From CADEED01 sp043747835 (lineage in GTDB: Bacteria > Pseudomonadota > Gammaproteobacteria > Steroidobacterales > Steroidobacteraceae): DNA of 64,000 nt. Shown here in pieces: positions 16,961 through 26,554 of the stretch. The notes under the pieces were generated by a model that saw nothing but the letters and a program-made list of their open reading frames with translations, was not told the origin of the DNA and did not search any database. Position 1 is the first letter of the stretch, and every line of letters begins with the position of its first letter. The translations under genes and the position numbers were made by a program. The stretch is taken from the NCBI GenBank assembly GCA_043747835.1, contig JAYTOK010000135.1, forward strand, positions 1 to 64,000, given 5' to 3'.

Positions 16961-17677
16961 ATGACCGCTCGCTACAAACGCATCCTGGTGAAGCTCTCTG
17001 GCGAGGCACTGCTCGGCACGACCGAGTTCGGCATCGACCCGGTCGTGCTCAAGCGCGTCGCGGGCGAGGTGCTCGAGGTGCAAAAGCTCGGCATCCAGAT
17101 CGCGTGCGTGATCGGCGGCGGCAATATCTTCCGCGGTTCAGGTCTCGCGAAAGCGGGCCTCGACCGTGTGACGGGCGATCACATGGGGATGCTGGCGACC
17201 GTCATCAACGCGCTCGCGCTTCAGGATGCGATCGAAAACCTGGGCGGTCAGGCGCGCGTGCAGAGCGCGGTGCGGATCAACCAGGTTTGCGAGGACTATA
17301 TTCGCCGTCGTGCGATGCGCCATCTCGAGAAGGGACGGATCGTCATCTTCGCGGCGGGCACCGGCAATCCATTCTTCACGACGGATTCGGCGGCGGCGCT
17401 GCGCGCGATCGAAATCGAAGCCGATGTGCTGCTCAAGGCGACGAAGGTCAACGGCATCTACGATTCGGATCCGATGAAGAACCCGGACGCGAAGCGCTAC
17501 ACGACGTTGACCTACGACAAGGTTCTCGCCGACCGGCTCAACGTCATGGATGCCACGGCCATCGTGATGTGCCGCGACAATCGCATGCCGCTGCAGGTAT
17601 TCAATCTCAACAACGCTGGCGATCTGCCGCGTGTCGTCGCCGGCGACGACATTGGCACGGTCGTCACCCACGATTGA
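16961..17677 (+). CDS. pyrH: Uridylate kinase
   Basis: Phosphorylates UMP to UDP; hexameric amino-acid-kinase-fold enzyme regulated by GTP and UTP. 238 residues with KRILVKLSGEALLG at the start, CVIGGGNIFRG, GDHMGMLATVINALALQDA and FFTTDSAAALRAIEI, all diagnostic for PyrH. Start chosen at ATG 16961 (AAGGGGA upstream); the frame is open further 5' but crosses the tsf terminator. Followed by frr after 18 bp, as in most bacteria. Confidence 0.97.
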   Translation: MTARYKRILVKLSGEALLGTTEFGIDPVVLKRVAGEVLEVQKLGIQIACVIGGGNIFRGSGLAKAGLDRVTGDHMGMLATVINALALQDAIENLGGQARVQSAVRINQVCEDYIRRRAMRHLEKGRIVIFAAGTGNPFFTTDSAAALRAIEIEADVLLKATKVNGIYDSDPMKNPDAKRYTTLTYDKVLADRLNVMDATAIVMCRDNRMPLQVFNLNNAGDLPRVVAGDDIGTVVTHD

Positions 17678-17695
17678 TCACGAGGGTCCGCAACC

Positions 17696-18253
17696 ATGTT
17701 AGATGACATAAAGAAGGACGCGACCACCCGCATGGGCAAGTGCGTCGACAATTTCCAGGCCGACCTCAAGAAGCTGCGCACGGGCCGTGCGCATCCCTCG
17801 CTCATCGAGAACATGAAGGTCGACTACTACGGCACCGACACGCCGCTCAAGCAGGTGGCCAACATCAGCGTCGAGGACGCGCGCACGCTCGTCGTCTCGC
17901 CATGGGAGAAGTCGATGGTCCAGGCCATCGAGAAGGCGATCCACAAGTCGGACCTGGGACTGAATCCGATGAGCGCGGGCACGGTGATCCGCATCCCGCT
18001 GCCGCCGCTGACCGAGGAGCGCCGCAAGGACATCACCAAAGTCGCGCGCGCCGATGCCGAGAATGCGCGTGTCGCCGTGCGCAACGTGCGCCGCGACGTG
18101 ATCGCCGACGTGAAGGAAGCCCTCAAGGAAAAGTTGATAACGCAAGACGACGAGAAGAAGGCCGAGACGGACATCCAGAAGCTCACCGACAAATACATCG
18201 GCGACATCGAGACGTATCTGGCGGCGAAGGAAAAAGAACTCCTGCAGGTGTGA
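17696..18253 (+). CDS. frr: Ribosome recycling factor
   Basis: Splits post-termination ribosomes with EF-G. 185 residues, the exact family length, with LRTGRAHPSLIENMKVDYYG, NISVEDARTLVVSPWEKSMV, SDLGLNPMSAGTVIRIPLPPLTEERRK and AENARVAVRNVRRD. The TGA stop shares one base with the uppS start (TGATG), so the two are coupled. Confidence 0.97.
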   Translation: MLDDIKKDATTRMGKCVDNFQADLKKLRTGRAHPSLIENMKVDYYGTDTPLKQVANISVEDARTLVVSPWEKSMVQAIEKAIHKSDLGLNPMSAGTVIRIPLPPLTEERRKDITKVARADAENARVAVRNVRRDVIADVKEALKEKLITQDDEKKAETDIQKLTDKYIGDIETYLAAKEKELLQV

Positions 18254-18987
18254 TGGGCGTCCCCACTCACATCGCGATCGTCATGGACGGCAACGGACGT
18301 TGGGCCGAAGCCCGCGGCTTGCCGCGCCATGCCGGCCACAAGGAGGGCGTGCGCCCCGTGCGGCTGTGCATCGAGGAGTGCGCGCGTCGCGGTGTTGGTG
18401 CGCTCACGCTGTTCGCGTTCTCGAGCGAGAACTGGCGGCGGCCGACGGTCGAGGTCAGCGGACTCATGCAGTTGTTCCTGGACGCGATGGACCGGGAGGT
18501 CGAGGAGCTGCACAGGAACAAGGTGCGGCTGCGCTTCATCGGCGACCGCACGACGCTCAGCGTCAAACTACAGGCGCGCATGGCGGCCACCGAAGAGCTC
18601 ACCGCTGGCAATCCGGGCTTGAAGCTCCAGGTCGCCGTGAGCTACGGCGGCCGCTGGGACATCGTGCAAGCCGCGCGCAAGCTCGCAGCAAGCGTAGCGA
18701 GCGGCAGTCTCAAGGCGGATCAAATCGACGAAGCGCGTTTCGCGCGCGAGCTCGCGCTCGGAGACGTGCCGGATCCGGACCTCTTCATCCGCACGGGCGG
18801 CGATTTCCGCATCAGCAATTTTCTGCTCTGGAATCTCGCGTACACGGAAATTCACGTCAGCGAGACGTTGTGGCCGGACTTCGACGTCGCGGCGCTGGAC
18901 GCGGCTCTCGCCGCATTCACCGCGCGCCAACGGCGCTTCGGCCTCACGCGTCAGCAGCTCGAAGACAAGGCTACGCTGCGTGCTTAA
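18253..18987 (+). CDS. uppS: Undecaprenyl diphosphate synthase (cis-prenyltransferase)
   Basis: Makes the C55 lipid carrier for peptidoglycan and LPS O-antigen from farnesyl-PP and isopentenyl-PP. 244 residues with the catalytic IVMDGNGRWAEARGLPRHAGHKEG, FAFSSENWRRP, and C-terminal RTGGDFRISNFLLWNLAYTEI and LWPDFD. ATG overlaps the frr stop by one base; the 3' end overlaps cdsA by 8 bases. Confidence 0.97.
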   Translation: MGVPTHIAIVMDGNGRWAEARGLPRHAGHKEGVRPVRLCIEECARRGVGALTLFAFSSENWRRPTVEVSGLMQLFLDAMDREVEELHRNKVRLRFIGDRTTLSVKLQARMAATEELTAGNPGLKLQVAVSYGGRWDIVQAARKLAASVASGSLKADQIDEARFARELALGDVPDPDLFIRTGGDFRISNFLLWNLAYTEIHVSETLWPDFDVAALDAALAAFTARQRRFGLTRQQLEDKATLRA

Positions 18988-19786
18988 GCAGCGCGTGCTG
19001 ACCGCCGTTGCGCTCGTCGCGGTGTTGGCGGGCGTGATGTTCGGCCTGCCGCCGATCGGCACTGTCGTCCTGCTGACGCTGCTCATCCTCGTCGGGGCTT
19101 GGGAGTGGGCCGGCTTTCTCGGCAACGGCTCGCCGGCCGCGCGCGCGGTCTATACCGGCATCGTGGCGCTCGCGCTGGCCGCCGCGCTCTGGTTGCATTC
19201 GACCATCCCCGGATTCGTGACCGTGACCATGGGCGTCGCGATGGCGTGGTGGTTCGGCGCCTTCCTGTGGATCTGCTTCGCGCCCGCGCGCGTGCCGCGC
19301 AGCGGCGCGGCGCTCGCGGGATTGTTCGCGCTCGTGCCGTGCTGGCTCGGCCTCGTCTACGTCACGCTCGCCACCAACAACACCCTCTGGGTGATGTTCA
19401 CGCTCGCGCTCGTGTGGGCCGCCGACACCGGCGCATTCTTCGCGGGTCGCTGGTTCGGGCGCGTGCCGCTCGCGCCGCGCGTCTCGCCGAAGAAGACCTG
19501 GGAGGGCGTCCTCGGCGGTCTCGCGGTCTCGGGCCTGGTCGCGTTTCTCGCGGCCACCTATCTCTTCACCGTCGACGTGTGGCCGTTCACGAGCACTTGT
19601 GTCGCCATCGCGGCGATCTCGATCGTGGGCGATCTCACGGAGAGCATGTTGAAACGCGCCGCCGGCCTGAAGGACAGCGGCACCTTCTTCCCGGGTCATG
19701 GCGGCGTGCTCGACCGGATCGACAGCGTGACGGCGGCCGCGCCGGCGCTGGTGTTCGCCCTTCTCGGCCTCGGAGTGCTGTCATGA
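18980..19786 (+). CDS. cdsA: Phosphatidate cytidylyltransferase
   Basis: Makes CDP-diacylglycerol, the precursor of all phospholipids. 268 residues, about eight TM helices, with GAWEWAGF near the N-terminus, ADTGAFFAGRWFGR and SPKKTWEGVLGG, and the family signature FPGHGGVLDRIDS near the C-terminus. GTG start inside the uppS end (8-bp overlap); its own stop overlaps the dxr start (ATGA). Confidence 0.96.
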   Translation: MLKQRVLTAVALVAVLAGVMFGLPPIGTVVLLTLLILVGAWEWAGFLGNGSPAARAVYTGIVALALAAALWLHSTIPGFVTVTMGVAMAWWFGAFLWICFAPARVPRSGAALAGLFALVPCWLGLVYVTLATNNTLWVMFTLALVWAADTGAFFAGRWFGRVPLAPRVSPKKTWEGVLGGLAVSGLVAFLAATYLFTVDVWPFTSTCVAIAAISIVGDLTESMLKRAAGLKDSGTFFPGHGGVLDRIDSVTAAAPALVFALLGLGVLS

Positions 19787-20985
19787 GCACCGTGGGCGTG
19801 AAGGGAGTCGCGATCCTGGGCTCGACCGGCTCCGTGGGCGAACACACGCTCGATGTGATCGCGCGCCATCCCGACCGTTTCCGCGTCGTCGCGCTCGGCG
19901 CGAATCGAAACGTCCACAAGCTCGCCGAACAGTGTGCCCGCTTCGAGGTGCCATATGCGGCGCTTGCGGACGCGTCGGCCGCGGCAGCACTCGAATCCGC
20001 GTTGCGCGCGCGTGGTGCCGCGACGCGGGTGCTGGCGGGTGCCGAGGCGCTCGACGAGATCGCGGCTCTGCCGGAAGTGGATCACGTGATGGCCGCGATT
20101 GTCGGGGCCGCCGGTCTGTCGTCGACGCTTGCCGCCGCGCGCGCGGGCAAACGGCTGCTGCTCGCCAACAAGGAGTCGCTGGTCATGGCGGGCCCGCTGC
20201 TCATGGCCATCGTGCGCGCCTCCGGCGCCACGCTGCTGCCGATCGACAGCGAGCACAACGCGGTGTTCCAGTGCCTGCCTCGCGACGCGCGCTGCGGCGA
20301 GGTGCCGGCCGGCGTGAAGCGGATCCTGCTGACGGCATCCGGCGGCCCGTTCCTCGATTCGGATCGTTCCCGGCTCGAGAAAGTCACCCCCGACGAAGCC
20401 TGCGCGCATCCGAACTGGGTGATGGGCCGCAAGATCTCCGTCGATTCCGCCACCCTCATGAACAAGGGGCTGGAATTCATCGAAGCCTGCCTGTTGTTCG
20501 GTGTCGAGCCGCACCAGGTCGAGGTCCTCATCCACCGCGAGAGCATCGTCCATTCGCTGGTCGAATATGTCGACGGCTCCGTGCTGGCGCAGTTAGGCGC
20601 GCCGGACATGCGCACTCCGATCGCGCACGCGCTCGCATGGCCGGAACGCGTGACGTCAGGTGTACAATCCCTCGACCTCATCAAGGTGGGCCAGCTGCGT
20701 TTCGAGGCGCCGGATCTCGAACGATTCCCGGCCCTGGCGCTCGCGCAGGAAGCCGCGCGGGCGGGCGGTTCGCGCCCCGCGTCGCTCAACGCCGCGAATG
20801 AGGTGGCTGTTTCGGCGTTTCTCGAGGGCGGATTGAACTTTGCTCGAATTCCGTCGGTCATTGAGTCAGTAATGGCATCGACATCGGGTGGCGCGATCCG
20901 CGATCTCGACGACGTGCTGGCGGCCGACGCTGAAGCACGCGCGCGCGCCTCCTCCCTCATCCGGCCACGCGCCGTGCACGCATAA
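19783..20985 (+). CDS. dxr: 1-deoxy-D-xylulose-5-phosphate reductoisomerase
   Basis: Second enzyme of the MEP isoprenoid pathway, NADPH-dependent. 400 residues with the NADPH loop LGSTGSVGEHTLDVI, LLANKESLVMAG, LPIDSEHNAVFQ, LTASGGPFLD, HPNWVMGRKISVDSATLMNKGLE and a C-terminal helical domain. Start by ATGA overlap with cdsA. Feeds the isoprenoid units used by the neighbouring UppS. Confidence 0.97.
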   Translation: MSTVGVKGVAILGSTGSVGEHTLDVIARHPDRFRVVALGANRNVHKLAEQCARFEVPYAALADASAAAALESALRARGAATRVLAGAEALDEIAALPEVDHVMAAIVGAAGLSSTLAAARAGKRLLLANKESLVMAGPLLMAIVRASGATLLPIDSEHNAVFQCLPRDARCGEVPAGVKRILLTASGGPFLDSDRSRLEKVTPDEACAHPNWVMGRKISVDSATLMNKGLEFIEACLLFGVEPHQVEVLIHRESIVHSLVEYVDGSVLAQLGAPDMRTPIAHALAWPERVTSGVQSLDLIKVGQLRFEAPDLERFPALALAQEAARAGGSRPASLNAANEVAVSAFLEGGLNFARIPSVIESVMASTSGGAIRDLDDVLAADAEARARASSLIRPRAVHA

Positions 20986-20992
20986 GGGCACC

Positions 20993-22378
20993 ATGCAGAT
21001 CGGCTGGAACATCCTCTGGTTTCTGATTGGCATCAGCCTGCTCGTCACCGTGCACGAGTACGGGCACTTCTGGGTGGCGAGAAAACTCGGCTTCAAGGTG
21101 CTGCGCTTCTCGATCGGCTTCGGCAAGCCGCTGTGGAAGCACGTCGGCAAGGGGCCGGACCACACCGAATTCGTGATCGCCGCGCTGCCGCTCGGCGGGT
21201 ACGTGAAGCTCGTCGACGAGCGCGACGGCCCGGTCGACTCCGCCGACGTGCCGCGCGCATACCAGAGCAAGCATCCCTGGCGTCGCATCCTCATGCTGTT
21301 CGCCGGACCCGGCGCCAACTTCGTGTTCGCCATTCTCCTGCTGTGGGGAATTTTCGCGTTCTCGGGCACCCTGCAGGTCAAAGCGCAGATCGAAGACGTG
21401 GTCGCGGGCTCGCCGGCCGCGGTCGCGGGTTTGCGCGCCGGCGACGAGGTGCGCGCCATCAACGGGAGCGCGGTCTCGGACCAGGCCGACGCCAATATCG
21501 GATTGTTAGACGCGATCAGTGACCAGGCGAGAATCGAGCTCGAAGTGCGCGGCAGCGACGGCCAGGACCGCGTTCTGGCGCTCGTCGTCGACGACGCGAC
21601 GGAGCGGCGCCGGCTCACCGAGCCGAACCAGCTCTATGACGGACTCGGATTCCACTTCTGGGCGCCGTCTGTGCCGCCGGTGCTCGGTGTCGTGATGGCC
21701 GGAGGGCCCGCGGAAGCCGCCGGCCTCAAGGTCGGCGACGTCGTCACCTCCGTCGACGGTTCGCCCGTGCGCACCTTTCGCGAGTTCGCCGACTACGTGA
21801 ATGCGCGACCGGATAAGGACATCTCGGTCACCGTGAAGCGCGGCGCCGAGGAGCTGACGCGCAACGTCCGCACGGTGAGCGCGAAGGACGACGGCGGCCG
21901 CGCGATCGGCCGGGTCATGGTCGACCGCGTAGCCGACATCAGCCGCTTCGTGCCGCCGGGCATGATGACGCGTGTGCCGCTGCAGCCGATTGCCGCGCTC
22001 GGCGCGTCGCTGTCCGAGTCGTGGAAGATGACGGCCGTGCAGGCGAAGTTGTTCGGCCGCATGCTGACGGGTAAGTTCTCATTCAAGAATCTGTCGTCGC
22101 CGATCGGGATCGCGAAGTTCGCGGGCGATTCCGCGCGAGTGGGCCCGGAGTTCTTCCTGCGGTTCCTCGTGCTGATCTCGCTGTCGCTTGGCTTCCTGAA
22201 CCTGTTGCCAATCCCGATCCTCGATGGCGGGCAGATCGTGTTCGCGCTGACAGAGTGGGTAAAGGGCAGCCCGCTCTCCGAGCGTGCGCAGGCTTTCGGC
22301 TGGCACGCCGGACTCATCATGCTCGTGCTCATGATGGGCGTCGCGGTTTTCAACGATTTGTCGGCCCGGTTCGGCTGA
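20993..22378 (+). CDS. rseP: Site-2 zinc metalloprotease RseP
   Basis: Intramembrane protease that cuts anti-sigma factor RseA and remnant signal peptides. 461 residues: HExxH as VTVHEYGHFWVARKLG at 21-25, TM helices, two PDZ domains in the middle (GSPAAVAGLRAGDEV and GPAEAAGLKVGDVV), and the third metal-ligand segment NLLPIPILDGGQ near the C-terminus. ATG 7 bases after the dxr stop. It sits directly before bamA and skp, whose misassembled products trigger the sigma-E response. Confidence 0.97.
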   Translation: MQIGWNILWFLIGISLLVTVHEYGHFWVARKLGFKVLRFSIGFGKPLWKHVGKGPDHTEFVIAALPLGGYVKLVDERDGPVDSADVPRAYQSKHPWRRILMLFAGPGANFVFAILLLWGIFAFSGTLQVKAQIEDVVAGSPAAVAGLRAGDEVRAINGSAVSDQADANIGLLDAISDQARIELEVRGSDGQDRVLALVVDDATERRRLTEPNQLYDGLGFHFWAPSVPPVLGVVMAGGPAEAAGLKVGDVVTSVDGSPVRTFREFADYVNARPDKDISVTVKRGAEELTRNVRTVSAKDDGGRAIGRVMVDRVADISRFVPPGMMTRVPLQPIAALGASLSESWKMTAVQAKLFGRMLTGKFSFKNLSSPIGIAKFAGDSARVGPEFFLRFLVLISLSLGFLNLLPIPILDGGQIVFALTEWVKGSPLSERAQAFGWHAGLIMLVLMMGVAVFNDLSARFG

Positions 22379-22414
22379 CGTCAAACTAACAAGATATTTT
22401 TCCGGGGGAGCAAC

Positions 22415-24838
22415 TTGACCTCAAGGTTAGCGAGTCTATGTGCGGCGGGCGGCGCGTTTCTGGCGACGCCGGTGTTCGCGCAGGAGGGCCCGGCGTTCAC
22501 GGTCGGCGACATCCGCGTCGAGGGACTTCAGCGAGTCACCGAGGGCACGGTCTACAACTATCTGCCGATCAACATCGGCGACAACCTCTCGACGCAGCGC
22601 ATCCGCGAGGCGGTGCGCGCGCTCTATGACACGGGCTTCTTCCGCGACGTCGAGATCCGCCGTGACGGCAGCACGCTCATCGTCGTCGTGAACGAACGTC
22701 CGACGATCGAGAGCTTCGAGATCAAGGGCAACAAGGACATCAAGACCGAGGACCTGGGCAAGTCGCTGCGCAACGTCGGTCTCGCGCAGGGCAAGACCTT
22801 TGACCGTTCGGTGCTCGAGGACGTGAAGTCCTTCCTGCAGGATCAGTACGGCGCCCGCGGCAAATACGCGGCGCGCATCGACACGAAAGTCGAGGAAGTC
22901 GCGGGCAACCGCGTGAAGATCAACATCGACATCGTCGAGGGCAAGCGCGCGAAGATCCGCCAGATCAATCTGGTCGGCAACGAGATTTTCAAAGAGAAGG
23001 ACATCCTCGAGTCGCTCGAACTCAAGACGCCGAACCTGCTGTCTTTCTACAAGCAGGATGACCGCTATTCGCGCGAGTCGCTGCAAGGCGACCTCGAGAA
23101 GGTCCGCTCGTATTACATGGATCGCGGCTACGCGAATTTCGAAGTCGAATCGACTCAGGTCGCGATCGCTCCGGAGAAGGACGACATCTTCATCACGGTG
23201 AACGTGAACGAAGGCGAGGTCCACACCATCAAGGAAGTGAAGCTCGCGGGCACTTTCGTCGTCCCGGAACCGTTGCTGCGCCGCTATCTTCTCGTGCAGC
23301 CGGGCGACACCTTCTCCCGAAAATCGATCACGGCGACGCAGGAGCTGCTGCAGAACCGCTTGGGCGAAGACGGATTCGCGTTCGCCAAGGTGGAGGCGGT
23401 GCCGACGACGAGCGGCGATCCTGCGAACAAGGAGCTGTCACTCACCTTCTTCGTCGACCCGGGCAACCGTGTCTACGTCCGCCACATCACCTTCAACGGC
23501 GTCTCGAAGATCAACGACGACGTCCTGCGTCGCGAGATGCGCCAGCTCGAAGGTGGCTGGCTCTCGAACGTCGCGCTCGATCGCTCGAAGCAGCGCCTCG
23601 AGCGTCTGCCGTACATCAAGAAGGTCGAGTCGGAGACGAAGCCCGTCGCGGGCTCCGCCGATCTCGTCGATGTCCTGTACGAAATCGAAGAGGGCCCCTC
23701 CGCGCAATTGGGCGGCGGCGTCGGCTATTCCGAGTCGCAGTCGTTCATCCTCTCCGGCAACTACGCCGACGCGAACTTCCTGGGCACGGGACGTCGCGTG
23801 TCGGTGGATCTGAACTCCGGCCGCTACGCGAAGGTGTACGGCATCTCCGTCACCGAGCCTTACCTCACCGCGAACAACGTCGGTTTCACGTCGAGCCTGA
23901 GTTACCGCGACCAGACGCAGTTCGTGTCGGCCGCGTCCGATTTCTCGTCCGAGACCATCGGCGCCGCGTTCGATGTCGGTTATCCGATCTCGGAAAACCA
24001 GGGTATCCGCTTCGGCCTCTCGTTCCAGAAATCGAGTCTGCTCACCAGCACGAGCGGCAGCGCGCGCCAGTCGACGGAGTGGGTGGCCCTCAACGGCAAC
24101 TCCACGATCACGCCCGTCGATTTCGACGGCAACGGCTCGATCGACCTCACGCTGATCGGCACCGAGTACAACGCCGTCGAGTTCACGACCTCGTGGAACT
24201 ACGACAGCCGCAATCGCTCGCTGTTTGCCGACCGTGGCATGCGCCACTCCTTCGGTCTCTCCTACACAGTGCCGGGCATCAGCGACGTCGAGTTCTATGT
24301 TGCTAGCTACGAGTTCGTGAAATATGTCCCGTTGTTCGGGCGCTTCACGCTCCAGTACGGCGCCGACGTTGCCTTCGGCATGGACATCGGCGACACGACG
24401 GCGCTGCCGCCGTACCGCCAGTTCTATGGCGGCGGTCCCGAAACGGTCCGTGGATACAAAGAGAGCCGATTGGGTCCCAAGGACGACTTCGGGCGTCCGT
24501 TCGGCGGCAACCTCAAGGTCACGGGCCGCGCGGAACTGCTGATTCCGCTGCCGCAGAAGTTCGAGACCTCGGCGCGGCTCTCCTATTTCTACGACATCGG
24601 CAACATCTTCTCGACGGGCAACCGCTACAGCTTCGCCGGCCGGAGCGGCCAGCCGATCGAGTACAAGTTCGAGTATGATAAATTGAAGCACTCGACGGGC
24701 GTGGCGGTTCAATGGCTTGCGCCGCTCGGTGTGTTCCGGTTCAGCTATGCCGTTCCGCTCAACGCGTACAAGGGTGATGCCAACACCTACCCGGACGAGA
24801 TTGAGCGGTTCCAGTTCTCGGTCGGTCAGGCGTTCTAA
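22415..24838 (+). CDS. bamA: Outer-membrane protein assembly factor BamA (TTG start)
   Basis: Core of the BAM machine that folds outer-membrane beta barrels. 807 residues: signal peptide of ~22 residues cut after VFA, five POTRA domains (first FTVGDIRVEGLQRVTEGTVYNYLPI), then a 16-strand barrel with the family motif near PPYRQFYGGGPETVRGYKESRLGP and a C-terminal Phe (FSVGQAF). The TTG is preceded by GGGGGAG at good spacing and gives a complete signal peptide; no in-frame ATG would. Confidence 0.96.
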   Translation: MTSRLASLCAAGGAFLATPVFAQEGPAFTVGDIRVEGLQRVTEGTVYNYLPINIGDNLSTQRIREAVRALYDTGFFRDVEIRRDGSTLIVVVNERPTIESFEIKGNKDIKTEDLGKSLRNVGLAQGKTFDRSVLEDVKSFLQDQYGARGKYAARIDTKVEEVAGNRVKINIDIVEGKRAKIRQINLVGNEIFKEKDILESLELKTPNLLSFYKQDDRYSRESLQGDLEKVRSYYMDRGYANFEVESTQVAIAPEKDDIFITVNVNEGEVHTIKEVKLAGTFVVPEPLLRRYLLVQPGDTFSRKSITATQELLQNRLGEDGFAFAKVEAVPTTSGDPANKELSLTFFVDPGNRVYVRHITFNGVSKINDDVLRREMRQLEGGWLSNVALDRSKQRLERLPYIKKVESETKPVAGSADLVDVLYEIEEGPSAQLGGGVGYSESQSFILSGNYADANFLGTGRRVSVDLNSGRYAKVYGISVTEPYLTANNVGFTSSLSYRDQTQFVSAASDFSSETIGAAFDVGYPISENQGIRFGLSFQKSSLLTSTSGSARQSTEWVALNGNSTITPVDFDGNGSIDLTLIGTEYNAVEFTTSWNYDSRNRSLFADRGMRHSFGLSYTVPGISDVEFYVASYEFVKYVPLFGRFTLQYGADVAFGMDIGDTTALPPYRQFYGGGPETVRGYKESRLGPKDDFGRPFGGNLKVTGRAELLIPLPQKFETSARLSYFYDIGNIFSTGNRYSFAGRSGQPIEYKFEYDKLKHSTGVAVQWLAPLGVFRFSYAVPLNAYKGDANTYPDEIERFQFSVGQAF

Positions 24839-24845
24839 CGAGGTA

Positions 24846-25418
24846 ATGTCAGTGCAGGTTTCGCTCCGCAAAGTTTTTCTAGTTTCATTGGTTGCCGCTG
24901 CGATTGCCGCGCCGGCGATGGCCGAAGTGAAAGTCGGCGTCATCGACTACGCGCGTCTGCTCGAAGACTCGCCGCAGGCAAAGGTCGTCTCCGAGGCGCT
25001 GCGCGCCGAGTTCGGCCCGCGCTATCAACAGCTCGTGACGCAGGAGACCGGGCTCAAGGCGCGCGGCGAGAAGCTGCAGAAGGACATCGCCACGATGACG
25101 CCCGAGCAGCGCACGAAGGCGGAGAAGGAGCTCCGCGACAGCGCGCGCGAACTCGAGCGCAAAAAACAGGAATGGCAGGACGACTCCAACGCCAAGCGGA
25201 ATGAAGAGATGAGCAAGCTGCAGCGCTCGCTCATCGGCGAAGTGCGTGAGTACGCCAAGGGCCAGAATTACGACATCGTGATCGCCGAGGGCGTCATCTA
25301 CGCGACGCCGACGGTCGACATCACCACCGCGGTGCTGACGGCGTTGCAGGCCAAGGGTCCGAAGCCGGCTGCCGGCGCCGTGGCTCCGGCCCCCGCCAAG
25401 CCCGCCGCGAAGCCCTGA
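24846..25418 (+). CDS. skp: Periplasmic chaperone Skp/OmpH
   Basis: Trimeric holdase that escorts unfolded barrels to BamA. 190 residues: signal peptide ending in AAPAMA, then EVKVGVIDYARLLEDSPQAK, a long Lys/Glu/Arg/Gln coiled coil (~55-125) and ITTAVLTAL. An Ala/Pro/Lys-rich tail of ~20 residues follows, longer than in E. coli. The ATG is only 2 bases after GAGG, while the in-frame GTG at 24852 has 8-base spacing and may be the true start; the signal peptide is intact either way. Confidence 0.93.
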   Translation: MSVQVSLRKVFLVSLVAAAIAAPAMAEVKVGVIDYARLLEDSPQAKVVSEALRAEFGPRYQQLVTQETGLKARGEKLQKDIATMTPEQRTKAEKELRDSARELERKKQEWQDDSNAKRNEEMSKLQRSLIGEVREYAKGQNYDIVIAEGVIYATPTVDITTAVLTALQAKGPKPAAGAVAPAPAKPAAKP

Positions 25419-25472
25419 GTTCGAACGCCTCTCCTGAGGCGTAAACCTCGGGCGCTCGAACCGGCAACCCAG

Positions 25473-25509
25473 GACCGTCACCCCATGACCGTCACCCAAT
25501 GACCGTCAC
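25473..25509 (+). repeat. Three direct repeats with 14-bp period at the lpxD start
   Basis: GACCGTCAC occurs at 25473-25481, 25487-25495 and 25501-25509, each with CC(C/A)AT-like spacing. The third copy is codons 2-4 of lpxD. The second carries ATG at 25485, opening a five-codon frame whose TGA overlaps the lpxD ATG. Likely tandem duplication of the start region. Confidence 0.8.
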
Positions 25510-26554
25510 TCTGGGCGAACTGGCGGTTCGGTTCGGCTGCGAGCTGCGCGGCGATCCGTCGCTGCCGATCGATTCCGTTGCGGCCCTGTCCCAGGCGGGG
25601 CCGCGCTCGGTTTCCTTTCTCGCGAACCCCAAGTACGTCGAACATCTCAAAGACACGCGCGCCGGCGCGGTGATCCTCGATGCGAAATCGGCGCCGAGTT
25701 CGCCCGTCGCCTCGCTCGTCGTCGCGAACCCGCACGCAACCTATGCGCGCGTGGCGACACTGCTGCATCCCGATCCGCCGCTGAATCCTGGTGTCCATGC
25801 CACGGCGAGCGTCGCCGCGGATGCGCACATCGCTCCTTCCGCCGAGATCGGTGCCCACGTCTGCATCGGGGCGGGAGTGCGCATCGGCGCGCGCTGCTAC
25901 ATCGGCCCCGGCACCGTCATCGAGCGCGGCGCCGTCATCGGTGACGACGCGCGTTTCGTCGCCAGGGTTTTCATCGGCCGGTTCGCGAAGTTGGGCGCGC
26001 GCTGCATCGTGCAGCCGGGCGCGGTCATCGGTGGTGACGGATTCGGATTCGCGGCCGAAAAGCGCACCTGGGTGAAGGTGCCGCAGGTGGGCAGCGTCGC
26101 GATCGGCGACGACGTCGAGATCGGCGCCAACACGACGATCGATCGCGGCGCACTGGACGACACAGTGATCGAGGAGGGCGTGAAGATCGACAACCTCATC
26201 ATGATCGCCCACAACGTGCGCATCGGCGCGCACTCGGCGATCGCCGCTCAATCCGCGATCGCGGGCAGCAGCGTGATCGGCAAGCGCTGCGTCATGGGTG
26301 GCCGCTCGGGCCTGACCGGGCACATCACACTCTGCGACGACGTCGTCGTGCTCGGCACCTCGTTCATTTCCCACAACATCACGAAACCCGGCATGTATTC
26401 TTCCGCGCTGCCGAGCGAGGAAGCCGGCACCTGGCGGCGCATCGTGGCGCGCATCAAGCGTCTCGATTCCATGGCGAAGCGATTGCGGGCCGTCGAGAAG
26501 CACGTGGGTTTCTCCGCCGGCGAAGCGGAGTCTAACGAGGACAGTTCAAAATGA
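25499..26554 (+). CDS. lpxD: UDP-3-O-(3-hydroxymyristoyl)glucosamine N-acyltransferase
   Basis: Third step of lipid A synthesis: transfers a hydroxyacyl chain from ACP to the glucosamine nitrogen. 351 residues: uridine-binding N-terminal domain (SVSFLANPKYVEHL), left-handed beta helix with the catalytic histidine segment IDNLIMIAHNVRIGAHSAIAAQ, and a C-terminal helix. It has no strong ribosome site of its own; an upstream five-codon frame ends on its start. Overlaps fabZ by 4 bases. Confidence 0.96.
   Translation: MTVTLGELAVRFGCELRGDPSLPIDSVAALSQAGPRSVSFLANPKYVEHLKDTRAGAVILDAKSAPSSPVASLVVANPHATYARVATLLHPDPPLNPGVHATASVAADAHIAPSAEIGAHVCIGAGVRIGARCYIGPGTVIERGAVIGDDARFVARVFIGRFAKLGARCIVQPGAVIGGDGFGFAAEKRTWVKVPQVGSVAIGDDVEIGANTTIDRGALDDTVIEEGVKIDNLIMIAHNVRIGAHSAIAAQSAIAGSSVIGKRCVMGGRSGLTGHITLCDDVVVLGTSFISHNITKPGMYSSALPSEEAGTWRRIVARIKRLDSMAKRLRAVEKHVGFSAGEAESNEDSSK

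Noticed and set aside
23438..24943. 501-codon minus-strand frame opposite bamA
   Set aside because: Same shadow effect; it would also run through the skp start region.
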